64,000 bases of DNA from Seohaeicola saemankumensis (GCF_020171285.1 NZ_JAIUZI010000004.1:1-64000); one strand, 5' to 3'; positions 16,964 to 26,191 are shown, counted from the stretch's first letter. Translations and numbers: made by a program. Notes: generated by a model from the sequence alone, not told the origin.

Positions 16964-17866
16964 CTAGAGCGTTACCAGATCCCCGTTTTCCGCCAGCAGC
17001 GTGGCCGAGGTGCCCGTGGGCAGCCGACCCATGCTGTGCGCGATTTCGACCCGTGTCATCAGGGTGAAGGCGGTAGAGGCGGCGTCGGCCACGGCGGCGG
17101 AGGGGCTGATCACGCTGACGGTGCTCCAGCGTGGCAGGCGGGCGGGGTCGCGGTGCAGGATATGCGGGCGGCCTGCCACGCGCATGGCGCCGGGGCTGGA
17201 GGTCGCGATGGCCTGATCGGTCAGGCGTCGGGTGGCAAAGAGGCCCTGTTCGGGGTCTGACAGGCCCAGCGTGAAGGGGCCGCCGAGGGCCGCGAACTCT
17301 CCGATATTGATCAGCGCGCGGGTGAGGCCGAGCGCGGCGAGATCGGCGCGGATCAGGTCGGTGGCAAAGCCCTGTGCGATGCCGTTGAACGTCAGCTGCT
17401 GGTTCGGGGCCAGGCGGATGGTGGTGGCCCTGTCCACGCGATTCCAGCCGATGGCAGCGCGGGCCGCCTCGGTATCCGTTTCCTGCGCGAGGGCGCGCCA
17501 CAGCGTCTGCACGGTGGGGTCGAAGACGCCGCCGGTGGCGGCGACCATCCGGTCGCAAGCCGCGACCAGATCGACAAACAGTGGCGGCGGCGCGGCCAGC
17601 GCCCCATCGCGATTCAGCGCAGAGAGAGTCGAGGCCGGGTCGTAAAGGCTGAACATCTGTTCGACCGCGCGCAGCCTGTCGCGGGTGAGGCGCAGGGCCG
17701 CCTGCGCCTGTTCGCGCGGCGCGTGCAGGCTGAGCGAGACCTCGGCCCCCAGCGCCAGCCCCTGCCAGCGCAGCGGCGGCGGGCCGGCCGCGGCCGGCGT
17801 GGCGAGCGCTGCGGCGGATATGGTCAGGAACCGGCGGCGTGACAGCGTGGTGTTTCGCGGTTTCAT
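16964..17866 (-). CDS. ApbE-family FAD:protein FMN transferase
   Basis: A 300-residue enzyme that covalently attaches FMN to a Thr of target flavoproteins in the periplasm. The N-terminus SRRRFLTISAAAL is a Tat signal. Family features include QMFSLYDPASTLSALNRDG and the substrate/Mg region NGIAQGFATDLI followed by INIGE. Its start overlaps the stop of the NosR-like gene by 4 nt. That neighbour has an FMN-binding motif, which makes it the obvious substrate. Two long overlapping frames on the same strand are mixtures of this gene with shadow sequence. Confidence 0.88.
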   Translation of the reverse strand: MKPRNTTLSRRRFLTISAAALATPAAAGPPPLRWQGLALGAEVSLSLHAPREQAQAALRLTRDRLRAVEQMFSLYDPASTLSALNRDGALAAPPPLFVDLVAACDRMVAATGGVFDPTVQTLWRALAQETDTEAARAAIGWNRVDRATTIRLAPNQQLTFNGIAQGFATDLIRADLAALGLTRALINIGEFAALGGPFTLGLSDPEQGLFATRRLTDQAIATSSPGAMRVAGRPHILHRDPARLPRWSTVSVISPSAAVADAASTAFTLMTRVEIAHSMGRLPTGTSATLLAENGDLVTL

Positions 17867-19962
17867 TCGGCGGCCTCCGGTTGGGCGCGGCCATTGCGGC
17901 GGGCCGCGATGATCAGCGGCACGCAGCGCCGGTCGTCGTTGTGGATGGTCACGCAATCGAGGCAGCCGAAGCATTCGGAATACTGGATCTCTCCGGTTCT
18001 GCGGATCGCGCCATAGCCGCATTTGACCCGGCACAGCTGGCAGGGCGATCCGCATTCGGCGCGCCGTTCGATCCATTTGCGGCCCCGCAGCAGACCGCCG
18101 ATGGCCATGACCGCGCCCAGCGGACAGACATAGCGGCAGAAACCTTTGAACAGGACCATGCCCGACACCAGCCAGATCGCGGCATAGGCGACGAAATACC
18201 ATTCGCGCAGGAAATAGGTGGTGATCGCGGTCTTGAAGGGTTCGATCTCGGCCGCTGTGTCGACCCGGTCGGGGGCGAGGAAAACGGTGGCCACCAGCCC
18301 GGCCAGCAGCAGGTATTTGACCGATTTGGCCCGCCTGTCCCAGCGCGGCGAGAGATCGACCTGCGGCAGACGCAGGCGGCGGCCGAGATGGTGGGCGAAT
18401 TCCTGCAGTGCGCCAAAGGGGCAGAGCCAGCCGCAGAAATAGCCGCGCCCCCACAGGACAAAGCCCAGAATGGCAAAGCCCCAGATCAGCAGCGAGAAGG
18501 GATCGTAGACCAGAAAGGCATAGCTGCCGCCGTCGAACGCGGTACGGATCACGCCCAGAACGGTGACGATCGACAGCTGGCCCTGGCCCCACCAGCCGAT
18601 GAACCCGGTGACAAAGGCCAGGATCGCCAGCCTGTAGGGGGTAAAGGCGCGGCTGTCGGCCAGAGGGTTCTGGGCAAACAGCAGCAGCCCGGTCAGCCCG
18701 GTCAGGAACACCGCCAGCACGATCAGGTCGGCCAGCCGCGCCCGGATCGCGCCCTGCCAGGCGGGCAGCTGTTTCACCACGCCGGGGCGGATGAAAAAGC
18801 GGTCGTCGGTGACGTGGGGCACGCTGATGGTGACCGATCCGGTTTCGGGCCGGAACATGCCGTGTTCGCGTACGGCGGTGACATTCAGCTGCCATGGGCT
18901 GGCCGGATCGAAGCCCAGCCGCCGGTCGGTGCGCAGGATCAGCGCGGTGCCATCGTGCAGCGCGTCCGGCAGATCGGGCGACAGGTCGATCAGCAGGTCG
19001 CTGTCGCGCAGCGCCACCGGCAGCCCGCCCTGTTCCGCCGACAGCCAGTCGGGTGCGGTGTTACGCACGAAGTCGGGCCCGACCAGCCCGTGCCGGGCGG
19101 TGTCGATGACGAGGATCGGCTCGGCCTCGGGCGAGATTGTCAGGAACGCCTGCAATTCGGCGTAGCCGTCCGCCGACAGCATCGCGCGGGCGATGGCCGG
19201 CGGGCCGAGGTCGGCGATCCAGAGATCGAGGTAGGCGCCGTCGGGGTCTGCGCGGGCCTCGGGGTCGTCGTCGGCCCAGAGGGTATCGGCAAAGCCCGCG
19301 TCGATTTCCGCGTTGGTGACCGTCTTGCGCGTGACCAGTCCCTGGTCGACCAGATCCTGCCAGACCAGGTCTTCGTCATGGTCGGGGTCGGGATGCGCGG
19401 GCGGGCCGGTCGAGATGCCGCGCATTTTCTCGCGCGCCACGGCCAGCGTTGCGGCCATCACCGATTCATGGGCGATGCGCACCGAGGCGGTCGCCTTGGT
19501 CACGCCGTCGAGATAGACCAGCGAGCTGCCGGTTTCGGCGTCGCCATAGGGGGTGCCGACCACGATGGAGGAGGAGATCGACAGGCCCGGATACTGTTCG
19601 AAGAAGTTGTGAAACGGCGCCTCGCCCAGACCGGAGACAAAGATCGGTTCGTTGTGCGCGATCAGCCGCACATCGAGGAAGGTGCCGTTGGGATCGAGCA
19701 CCACGAGCGCGTTGATCGGCGCGCCGGAAAATCCCGGCAGGGGGGCCAGCGGTTCGGTTTCAAAGACAAAGCCCGCCTCGGCCCCGCCGGAGTTCAGCAG
19801 GGTGTAGACGCCGTTTTCGTTCACCGGGTCGCCCAGCGAGAAGGGCGGCATGATCAGCCCGGCCAGGGCCGCGCGGTCCAGCGGTTCCGCCGGGACCGGT
19901 GATGGGGCGGCGAGGGCGGTTATCCAGAACAGACCCGCGAATAAGGCAGAAAGCGCGCGCAT
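17863..19962 (-). CDS. NosR/NirI-like flavo-iron-sulfur membrane protein
   Basis: A 699-residue inner-membrane electron carrier. A signal peptide (WITALAAPSPVPA) is followed by a periplasmic FMN_bind domain in which DGVTKATAS aligns with the DAVSGATxS flavinylation motif, the Thr of KAT being the expected FMN site. Further on come about five to six membrane spans, two CxxxCP motifs (YFCGWLCPFG, GFCRYVCPLG) and cytoplasmic iron-sulfur clusters (CGSPCQLCRVKC and CFGCLDC). NosR and NirI bring quinol electrons to periplasmic reductases; no nos or nir genes are here, so this paralogue probably exchanges electrons with the quinoprotein system. ATG 19962 is chosen for the signal peptide. It coincides with the predicted transcription start, so the mRNA may be leaderless. 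Confidence 0.85.
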   Translation of the reverse strand: MRALSALFAGLFWITALAAPSPVPAEPLDRAALAGLIMPPFSLGDPVNENGVYTLLNSGGAEAGFVFETEPLAPLPGFSGAPINALVVLDPNGTFLDVRLIAHNEPIFVSGLGEAPFHNFFEQYPGLSISSSIVVGTPYGDAETGSSLVYLDGVTKATASVRIAHESVMAATLAVAREKMRGISTGPPAHPDPDHDEDLVWQDLVDQGLVTRKTVTNAEIDAGFADTLWADDDPEARADPDGAYLDLWIADLGPPAIARAMLSADGYAELQAFLTISPEAEPILVIDTARHGLVGPDFVRNTAPDWLSAEQGGLPVALRDSDLLIDLSPDLPDALHDGTALILRTDRRLGFDPASPWQLNVTAVREHGMFRPETGSVTISVPHVTDDRFFIRPGVVKQLPAWQGAIRARLADLIVLAVFLTGLTGLLLFAQNPLADSRAFTPYRLAILAFVTGFIGWWGQGQLSIVTVLGVIRTAFDGGSYAFLVYDPFSLLIWGFAILGFVLWGRGYFCGWLCPFGALQEFAHHLGRRLRLPQVDLSPRWDRRAKSVKYLLLAGLVATVFLAPDRVDTAAEIEPFKTAITTYFLREWYFVAYAAIWLVSGMVLFKGFCRYVCPLGAVMAIGGLLRGRKWIERRAECGSPCQLCRVKCGYGAIRRTGEIQYSECFGCLDCVTIHNDDRRCVPLIIAARRNGRAQPEAAE

Positions 19963-19969
19963 GGGGGCG

Positions 19970-20014
19970 AGGCTATGTCGAAGGGGCGTGCGCACCTATT
20001 CGACCAAGGTCGCA
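19970..20014 (-). promoter_or_regulatory. Regulon box and -10 for the NosR-like gene
   Basis: Minus strand TGCGACCTTGGTCGAAT at 20014-19998 contains the perfect 12-bp palindrome CGACCTTGGTCG. TAGCCT lies at 19975-19970. The predicted transcription start (about 19963) falls at the ATG. Confidence 0.65.
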
Positions 20015-20035
20015 ATCGCGGGCCGCTTTCGACCC

Positions 20036-20080
20036 TACGACTAAAGGCCAATGGCTTGGGACGGGGTGCGCCGGTAGTCT
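20036..20080 (+). promoter_or_regulatory. Regulon box and -10 for the pqq operon
   Basis: Plus strand TACGACTAAAGGCCAAT at 20036-20052 and TAGTCT at 20075-20080. Predicted transcription start is near 20087, giving a leader of about 28 nt with GGAGG before pqqA. Confidence 0.65.
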
Positions 20081-20114
20081 GAGACCATGTCAACCAGCCA
20101 CCGGAGGATGAAAC

Positions 20115-20225
20115 ATGGCCTGGAAAGCTCCCGAACTGAAAGAAGTGAACTGCGGCATGGAGATCAACATGTACTCTCCGTCCGAGGATGAGGGCGGTCG
20201 CGGCTACGAGCCCGATCTGTTCTGA
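20115..20225 (+). CDS. pqqA: PQQ precursor peptide PqqA
   Basis: A 36-residue peptide, below most gene-caller limits. It starts MAWKAPELKE, the usual PqqA beginning, and contains MEINMYS, in which Glu and Tyr have the obligatory E-x3-Y spacing; these two side chains are cross-linked by PqqE to build PQQ. It is longer than the common 22-29 residue PqqA, with a hydrophilic tail SPSEDEGGRGYEPDLF. GGAGG lies 7 nt before ATG 20115. It heads pqqABCDE and is directly behind a regulon promoter. Confidence 0.92.
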   Translation: MAWKAPELKEVNCGMEINMYSPSEDEGGRGYEPDLF

Positions 20226-20249
20226 TTGCCGCCGAACCCAGGCACGGTC

Positions 20250-21137
20250 ATGCGATTTCTGGTCCTTGGCGCTGCGGCGGGCGGAGGCTTGCCGCAATGG
20301 AATTGCGGCTGTCCAAATTGCCGCGATGCCCGCAGCGGCCTTATCCCCCCCGCGACCCAGTCGTCGCTGGCCGTGACCCTGGACGGTGATGTCTGGGCGG
20401 TGCTGAACGCATCGCCCGACATCCGGATGCAGATGCAGCGGTGCCCGCAGATGCATCCCCGCGCCCTGCGCGATACACCGCTGGCCTCGGTGCTGGTGAC
20501 GAATGGCGATATCGACCATATCGCCGGGCTGTTGTCGCTGCGCGAGCAGACGCCGTTCACGTTGTTTGGCACCTCTGAAATTCTGGGGGTTCTGGCGGAC
20601 AACCGGATTTTTGATGCCGTTTCCACGCAGAAGGTGACCCGGCGGGCGGTCGAGCTGGACCAGGGTTTTGAGATCCTGCCGGGGCTCGCGGCGCAGGTGT
20701 TCCCGGTGCCGGGCAAGGTGCCGCTGTTCATGGAGGGCGATCAGGTTCAGACCGACCTGGTAGGGGAACAGACCGTCGGCGTGCGTCTGAGCGACGGCGG
20801 CAGGGTCGCCTATTACATTCCCGGCTGCGCGGATGTGACGCCGGAGCTGTTGGACCGGATCGAAGACGCGGGCCAGCTGTTTTTCGATGGCACGCTGTGG
20901 GACGATGACGAGATGATCCGCAGCGGCACGGGCGTGAAGACCGGTCGCCGCATGGGGCACATCCCGATCAGCGGCCCGGACGGGTCGATGGCCCGGCTGC
21001 AGGGGCTGCGGGCGGGGCGGACCTTTATCCACATCAACAACACAAACCCTGTCTGGCATCCCGACAGCCCCGAGCGCGCCGCCGTGCGCGCGTCGGGCTG
21101 GAGCGTGGCCGCCGATGGAATGGAGATCGAGATATGA
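20250..21137 (+). CDS. pqqB: PQQ biosynthesis protein PqqB
   Basis: A 295-residue metallo-beta-lactamase-fold protein needed for PQQ formation, proposed to hydroxylate the cross-linked Glu-Tyr intermediate. The N-terminal signature FLVLGAAAGGGLPQWNCGCPNC with its Cys cluster and the modified metal motif TNGDIDH (in place of HxHxDH) are typical. ATG 20250 begins the conserved domain; an in-frame TTG directly after pqqA would add eight residues. The gene overlaps pqqC by 4 nt. Confidence 0.95.
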   Translation: MRFLVLGAAAGGGLPQWNCGCPNCRDARSGLIPPATQSSLAVTLDGDVWAVLNASPDIRMQMQRCPQMHPRALRDTPLASVLVTNGDIDHIAGLLSLREQTPFTLFGTSEILGVLADNRIFDAVSTQKVTRRAVELDQGFEILPGLAAQVFPVPGKVPLFMEGDQVQTDLVGEQTVGVRLSDGGRVAYYIPGCADVTPELLDRIEDAGQLFFDGTLWDDDEMIRSGTGVKTGRRMGHIPISGPDGSMARLQGLRAGRTFIHINNTNPVWHPDSPERAAVRASGWSVAADGMEIEI

Positions 21138-21874
21138 ATGCGCATGTGCAACCGGCAGACCTGGAAACCCGGCTGCGCGCCATCGGGGCGGAACGCTATC
21201 ACGACAAGCATCCGTTTCACCACAAGCTGCACAGCGGGCAGTGTTCGCCCGATCAGGTGCGGGCATGGGTGATCAACCGCTGGGCCTATCAGGCGGCGAT
21301 CCCGATGAAGGACGCGGCTTTCCTGTCGCGCTGTGACGACCCGCAGATGCGCCGCGAATGGCGGTCGCGGATCGAGGACCATGACGGCGGCGTCGAGGCG
21401 GGCGGCGGTATCCGGCGCTGGCTGAAACTGGCCGAGGCGGTGGGGCTGGATCCTGATTACGTCGCCTCGGGGCGGGGCGTGCTGCCGGCGACGCAATTCG
21501 CGGTCGATGCCTATATCCGCTATGTGCGGGACATGCCGCTGCTGCAGGCGGTGGCCTCGTCCCTGACCGAACTCTTTGCCCCCAAGATCCACGAAAACCG
21601 GATCGAGGGGCTGCTGAAGCACTATGATTTCGCCAATGCCGACAGCCTGTCCTATTTCCGCAAGCGTCTGACCGAGGCGCCCAAGGATGTGCAATTCGGG
21701 CTGGCCTGGGTACTGGAGCATGCGGATACGGCCGAGAAACAGGAGGCCGCCTGTGACGCGCTGATCTTCAAGACCAACGTGCTGTGGGCGCAGCTGGACG
21801 CGCTGTGGGGCGCCTATGTCGAACCGGGCCGCATCCCGCCGGGCGCGTGGCGGCCGGGCGAGGGCATGGCATGA
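21134..21874 (+). CDS. pqqC: Pyrroloquinoline-quinone synthase PqqC
   Basis: A 246-residue cofactorless oxidase of the TenA/haem-oxygenase fold that catalyses the last step, ring closure and eight-electron oxidation to PQQ. Conserved regions are [35 protein letters not shown] and [16 protein letters not shown]. Start and stop overlap pqqB and pqqD by 4 nt each, indicating coupled translation. Confidence 0.96.
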   Translation: MNAHVQPADLETRLRAIGAERYHDKHPFHHKLHSGQCSPDQVRAWVINRWAYQAAIPMKDAAFLSRCDDPQMRREWRSRIEDHDGGVEAGGGIRRWLKLAEAVGLDPDYVASGRGVLPATQFAVDAYIRYVRDMPLLQAVASSLTELFAPKIHENRIEGLLKHYDFANADSLSYFRKRLTEAPKDVQFGLAWVLEHADTAEKQEAACDALIFKTNVLWAQLDALWGAYVEPGRIPPGAWRPGEGMA

Positions 21875-22158
21875 TGCTCGAGCTGGCCCCTGGCGACCGA
21901 CCGGTCCTGCCGCGTGGCGTGCGGGTGGTCGACGACCGGGTGCGCGGCGGCAAGGTGCTGTTGGGGCCGGAAAAGGCGGTGGCGCTGGACGCCATCGGCG
22001 ACGCGATCCTGAGCCGGGTCGATGGCACCGCCAGCTTTGCCGAGATCATCGCCGATCTGGCGGCGACCTATTCCGCGCCCGAGGCGCAGATCGCGCAGGA
22101 TGTGCAGCGGTTCCTGGTCGGCCTGCGCGCGCGGATGTTTCTGGCGGTGCGGGCATGA
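21871..22158 (+). CDS. pqqD: PQQ peptide chaperone PqqD
   Basis: A 95-residue winged-helix chaperone that binds PqqA and presents it to Pqq[21 protein letters not shown] and [15 protein letters not shown] are the conserved core. ATG 21871 overlaps the pqqC stop. The stop overlaps the pqqE start by 4 nt, so it is a separate protein rather than fused to PqqC or PqqE as in some bacteria. Confidence 0.95.
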   Translation: MMLELAPGDRPVLPRGVRVVDDRVRGGKVLLGPEKAVALDAIGDAILSRVDGTASFAEIIADLAATYSAPEAQIAQDVQRFLVGLRARMFLAVRA

Positions 22159-23246
22159 GCACGCCGCCGCCCATCGCCATGCTGGCCGAGCTGACCCACC
22201 GCTGTCCGCTGGCCTGTCCCTATTGTTCGAACCCGACCGAGCTGCTGAGCCGCGAGGACGAACTGGATACCGACACATGGGTGCGGGTGTTTGGCGAGGC
22301 CGCCGATATGGGCGTGCTGCAATTGCACCTGTCGGGGGGCGAACCGGCCTCGCGCAGCGATATCGTTGACCTGATGCAGGGCGCGCATGACGCGGGGCTC
22401 TATACCAACCTGATCACCAGCGGCATCGGGCTGACGCCGAGGCGGCTGGATGCGCTGGAGGCGGCGGGGATGGACCACATCCAGCTGTCGCTGCAGGGGA
22501 CCAACGCGGATCTGGCCGACTGGATCGGCGGGTACCAGGGCGGGTTCGACCGCAAGATGCAGGTCGCCGCCGCGATCCGCGAGCGTGGCATCCCGCTGAC
22601 GCTGAACGCGGTCATGCACCGGCACAACCTCGACGATCTGGACCGCACCATCGAGATGGCGGTAGAGCTGGGCGCGCGGCGGCTGGAGGTCGCCTGTGTG
22701 CAGTTTCACGGCTGGGCGGCGGATAACCGGTCGCAGCTGTTGCCGACCCGCGAACAGACCGAGGCGGCCAAGCGCATCGTGGCCGAGGCCGAGGCCCGGC
22801 TGCGCGGTACGCTGGCCTTTGATTTCGTGCCGCCGGATTACTACGCCGATTACCCCAAGGCCTGCATGGGCGGATGGGGATCCGCCGGGCTGAACGTGAC
22901 GCCCGATGGCACGGTTCTGCCCTGCCATGCGGCGCAAACCATCCCGCATCTGCGGTTCCAGTCGGTGCGTGACCATCCGCTATCCGAGATCTGGTACAAG
23001 AGCGATGCCTTCAACGCCTATCGCGGCACGGACTGGCTGCCCGACACCTGCCAGAGCTGCGAGCGCAAGGAGATCGACTTTGGCGGCTGCCGGTGCCAGG
23101 CGCTGGCCATCGCCGGCGATGCGGGGGCCACGGACCCGGTGTGTTCAAAGTCGCCGGACCATGGCCGGGTGCTGGATCTGCTGCGCGCGGCGGCAGAGCC
23201 GGAGGCGCCGATGCAATGGCGGCAACCGGCGCGGACGCCGGCGTAG
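22155..23246 (+). CDS. pqqE: PqqA peptide cyclase PqqE (radical SAM/SPASM)
   Basis: A 363-residue radical SAM enzyme that forms the carbon-carbon bond between Glu and Tyr of PqqA. The SAM cluster motif is CPLACPYC near residue 17; LSGGEPASR follows. The SPASM region near the C-terminus has [23 protein letters not shown] and a final Cys in [10 protein letters not shown] for auxiliary clusters. It closes the pqq operon. No pqqF-like protease is in the window, so PqqA trimming must use proteases elsewhere. Confidence 0.96.
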   Translation: MSTPPPIAMLAELTHRCPLACPYCSNPTELLSREDELDTDTWVRVFGEAADMGVLQLHLSGGEPASRSDIVDLMQGAHDAGLYTNLITSGIGLTPRRLDALEAAGMDHIQLSLQGTNADLADWIGGYQGGFDRKMQVAAAIRERGIPLTLNAVMHRHNLDDLDRTIEMAVELGARRLEVACVQFHGWAADNRSQLLPTREQTEAAKRIVAEAEARLRGTLAFDFVPPDYYADYPKACMGGWGSAGLNVTPDGTVLPCHAAQTIPHLRFQSVRDHPLSEIWYKSDAFNAYRGTDWLPDTCQSCERKEIDFGGCRCQALAIAGDAGATDPVCSKSPDHGRVLDLLRAAAEPEAPMQWRQPARTPA

Positions 23247-23314
23247 GACGGCGGACACCACCGGCGCGCGCTCCGCGACCCGTGTTGGTTTCGGCGGATG
23301 GACAGTCGAGGTGG

Positions 23315-23345
23315 ACAGCACAGAACACCGCGTGGTGTTCGCTGT
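23315..23345 (+). terminator. Hairpin downstream of pqqE
   Basis: GAACACC (23323-23329) pairs with GGTGTTC (23334-23340) around GCGT, extended by ACAGC/GCTGT. There is no T run, so it may stabilise mRNA ends or work with Rho rather than act as an intrinsic terminator. Confidence 0.4.
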
Positions 23346-23415
23346 TGGCGGTCTCTGCGAGTGAAACCCGGCGAGCATGCCAGGGGACCCGGGTCGGGAT
23401 GGCCGGGGGCGTTGT

Positions 23416-25296
23416 TCAGACAAAACCGATCGCGGATGTCAGCGCATCGACATCGGTAACCCCGGCTATGGTCAGAGTGTTGCCGCCGCCAAAGTCAAAG
23501 ATGGTATCGCCCCCGTCGACGGTTGCCAGTGACGCAAGCTCTGCAGGGCTCGGCTCGCTGCCGCCGACCAGTGCCAGGTCGACCTCGATCACATCGAACC
23601 GGAACTGGAAATCCTCGATCCTGTCGGCGCCGGCCTCGAACACAAAGGTGTCAGCTCCGATGCCGCCGGTCAGGGTGTCGTTGCCGGTGCCGCCGGACAA
23701 ACGGTCGTCGCCTGCTTCTCCGAACAGGGTATCGTTCCCATCGCCGCCATCCAACTGGTCAAAACCGCTCGACCCTTCGAGCAGATCGTTGCCAGCGCCG
23801 CCGTCAAGCCGGTCGTGTCCGTAGCCGCCAAACAGCACATCGGCGCCGGTGCCGCCGAACAGCCGGTCATTGCCATTGTTGCCGTGCAGCAGATCGTCGC
23901 CCGCGCCGCCTGACAGGGTGTCAAAACCGTTCTGGCCGAGGATCATGTCATCGCCGTCCTGCCCGCGTAGGGTGTCGGCGCCAAAGCCTCCTTCAAGGTA
24001 GTCGTCGCCCAACCCGCCCAAGAGGGTGTCATTCCCGACGTTGCCGAACAGGCTGTCGTTGCCAGCACCGCCGTCGAGCGTGTCATAGCCATCCCGACCG
24101 GTGAGACTGTCCGCACCCGCGCCGCCCCGCATCACGTCCGAACCGAGCCCACCATCGAGCGTGTCATCGCCGATCCCGCCATCAAGCAGGTCATTGCCGC
24201 TGTTGCCGTACAGAACGTCGTTACCGCCACGACCGGCAATGGTGTCATTCTCGCCCAGACCCCGGATTGTGTTGTCGCCGCCATCGCCGGACAAGTGGTC
24301 TTCGCCTTCGGGTCTGCCGATCAGGTTTTCGATCCAGACGAAAATGTCACCGGCCGCGTCGCCGGTGTTGCGGTCGCGATCAGCGAGATCCACCACCAGA
24401 ATGGCTCCATCGCTGGCGTCGCCGGCGCTGTAATCCACCGTATCGTTCCCGGCGCCGCCATTCAGCCGATCCGCCCCGGCGCCACCGACCAGAACATCAT
24501 CGCCACCAGCACCAAACAGAGCGTCATCCCCCGCACCGCCAGCCAAACGGTCGTCGCCACGCAGGCCGTAGATCGTATCGTCGCCGTCCAAGCCTATAAT
24601 TTCGTCGTTCCGGTTGCTCCCCGTCAAAACGTCGTCGTCGGGCGTTCCGAAAATCGTCGGGTCTCCACGCACATATTCCCATACGCCGGGGATCCCGGTG
24701 TTTCCCGGTGTGGTGTCAAAATCCGCTGGCACGGCTGTGTCTTCCAGAAAAGTCGAAGTTTCAGCGTAGTACCCCTGCGGCCCGGGATAGTCGGTGTGGT
24801 ATCGATAATACAGCACAGCAAAGCCAATCGTTGCACCGTCCGCGAAAGTGTCTAGCTCCATGTCGCCATAGCGAAAGGTGATGCCTACCCCTGTGTTGCC
24901 CAGATCCGTCAACTGTAGCTGGAAGCTGAATGGTACCGATCCGTCCACCGGCGCACGTCCGACCCGATCCCATGTGAATGTCACGGTCTCGGTTGTTTCA
25001 TCGACATCGACATGCACTCGCCCGGACCAGGAGTTGGAGCCCCGTGCGGTTGTATCGAGATCCATCCAGAAAGGGGCAATCCAAGGGTAGTTCCAAGGAT
25101 CTTGGCTATTGAACCGGATATGCCCATCTGTATGAACCCGGACAGAAGAACCGTGGTCATAGCCATTGAAATTTAGCCCACGTTCAAAAACAGCTGAGAC
25201 ATCGACGTACAAATAGTTGTTATCGCCACGCGGTAGGGTGATTTCGCCGTAGCCCGCAGAGCCGCCCAGGCCGGAAACGAGGTTTGAGTTCGGCAT
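23416..25296 (-). CDS. Secreted RTX calcium-binding repeat protein with nidogen-like N-terminal domain
   Basis: A 626-residue protein. Residues about 20-200 resemble a nidogen-type (NIDO) domain ([33 protein letters not shown]). Residues about 220-570 are roughly 35 glycine/aspartate nonapeptides of the GGxGxDxLx type that bind calcium. The tail [15 protein letters not shown] and the hydrophobic end are typical of uncleaved type I secretion signals. No N-terminal signal peptide is seen. GGAAGGAAG before ATG 25296 sets the start. No HlyB/HlyD/TolC genes are near, so the exporter lies elsewhere. An extracellular or surface role such as adhesion is inference. Confidence 0.85.
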   Translation of the reverse strand: MPNSNLVSGLGGSAGYGEITLPRGDNNYLYVDVSAVFERGLNFNGYDHGSSVRVHTDGHIRFNSQDPWNYPWIAPFWMDLDTTARGSNSWSGRVHVDVDETTETVTFTWDRVGRAPVDGSVPFSFQLQLTDLGNTGVGITFRYGDMELDTFADGATIGFAVLYYRYHTDYPGPQGYYAETSTFLEDTAVPADFDTTPGNTGIPGVWEYVRGDPTIFGTPDDDVLTGSNRNDEIIGLDGDDTIYGLRGDDRLAGGAGDDALFGAGGDDVLVGGAGADRLNGGAGNDTVDYSAGDASDGAILVVDLADRDRNTGDAAGDIFVWIENLIGRPEGEDHLSGDGGDNTIRGLGENDTIAGRGGNDVLYGNSGNDLLDGGIGDDTLDGGLGSDVMRGGAGADSLTGRDGYDTLDGGAGNDSLFGNVGNDTLLGGLGDDYLEGGFGADTLRGQDGDDMILGQNGFDTLSGGAGDDLLHGNNGNDRLFGGTGADVLFGGYGHDRLDGGAGNDLLEGSSGFDQLDGGDGNDTLFGEAGDDRLSGGTGNDTLTGGIGADTFVFEAGADRIEDFQFRFDVIEVDLALVGGSEPSPAELASLATVDGGDTIFDFGGGNTLTIAGVTDVDALTSAIGFV

Positions 25297-25526
25297 CTTT
25301 TGCTTCCTTCCGCAACGGGGTACCCGACTTGTGTAGGCGTCGGCACCACCGGGCGCAAGCAAATGGCGAAAACGGGTGCGGTCGTTCGCCTATGAGGCGT
25401 GGCCAGGCCGATTGCGCGCGGCAACGCCCATGGGGGCGACTCCGGTCACCGCGCGTCACACCTGAATGTCGCGCCGCTGTGGTGGGCTGCGATCAGGCCG
25501 ATCTGGTTTAACGATCCTGAAGGGGA

Positions 25527-25602
<76 letters not shown>

Positions 25603-25763
25603 GCCTTGTGTTCCGGTCTTTGCCGTGAACACTCGCGTCGTTTATGGAACGGCGGCGGAGAGTTCAAGACAAAAAACGCATCCCCCGAGGTGAATCTGGC
25701 CTCTGATGCCGGGGACGGGCAATTTCGGTTTTGGCGCCGCAGGGTTGCGGCGCCTGTCCGGGG

Positions 25764-26090
25764 TCAGTCGTCGTCGTCGCTGGCGACGTCGGCGATTTCG
25801 TCCAGCGAGACGCTGTCATCGTCATCGTCGTCTTCCAGGACGTCATCGCCCAGATCGACGTCGAGCGAATCATCATCGTCCAGTACGACATCATCCTCGT
25901 CCACGGCGGTTTTCTTGGCCTTGGCTGTGGCCGCGTCTTCGGCATCCGCCGCGATCATCCGGCTCTTGCCGCTGTCGAATTCCACGATCTCGCCCGTATA
26001 GGGGCTGACGATCGGGTTCTTGTTCAGGTCGTAAAACCGTTTGCCGGTGGTCGGGCAAAGGCGTTTGACGCCCCATTCTTCCTTGGGCAT
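25764..26090 (-). CDS. TIGR02300 family protein with acidic tail
   Basis: A 108-residue cytoplasmic protein. The N-terminal 40 residues (EEWGVKRLCPTTGKRFYDLN, then PIVSPYTGE) are the conserved TIGR02300 core common in alphaproteobacteria, with a zinc-ribbon-like CPxTG feel. The C-terminal half is an extremely acidic, probably disordered tail, with runs of six and four Asp at the end. Function is unknown. A divergent gene follows on the plus strand. Confidence 0.85.
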   Translation of the reverse strand: MPKEEWGVKRLCPTTGKRFYDLNKNPIVSPYTGEIVEFDSGKSRMIAADAEDAATAKAKKTAVDEDDVVLDDDDSLDVDLGDDVLEDDDDDDSVSLDEIADVASDDDD

Positions 26091-26191
26091 GTGAAATCCC
26101 CTTGATATCTGCTGAGTCTTGTCGACGATTCAGCGCACTTGCCATAGGAGCAAACCACTGTCAAAGCCTTTGCGCAAATGGGAGGCGGGTC

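Noticed and set aside
16964..18895. A 643-codon frame extending the ApbE gene upstream
   Set aside because: Only the last 300 codons look like protein; the rest is in the wrong frame of the NosR-like gene. The ApbE start with a Tat signal is at 17866.
17839..19902. A 687-codon plus-strand frame opposite the NosR-like gene
   Set aside because: Antisense shadow; the minus-strand product has signal peptide, membrane spans and iron-sulfur motifs.
17863..19962. True NosR of a nitrous oxide reductase locus
   Set aside because: No nosZ, nosD, nosF or nosY nearby; the regulon box and neighbours tie it to the PQQ genes.
23560..24620. Short regular repeats suggesting a CRISPR-like array
   Set aside because: They are 27-nt codon-level repeats of RTX nonapeptides inside a coding frame, degenerate and without spacers.
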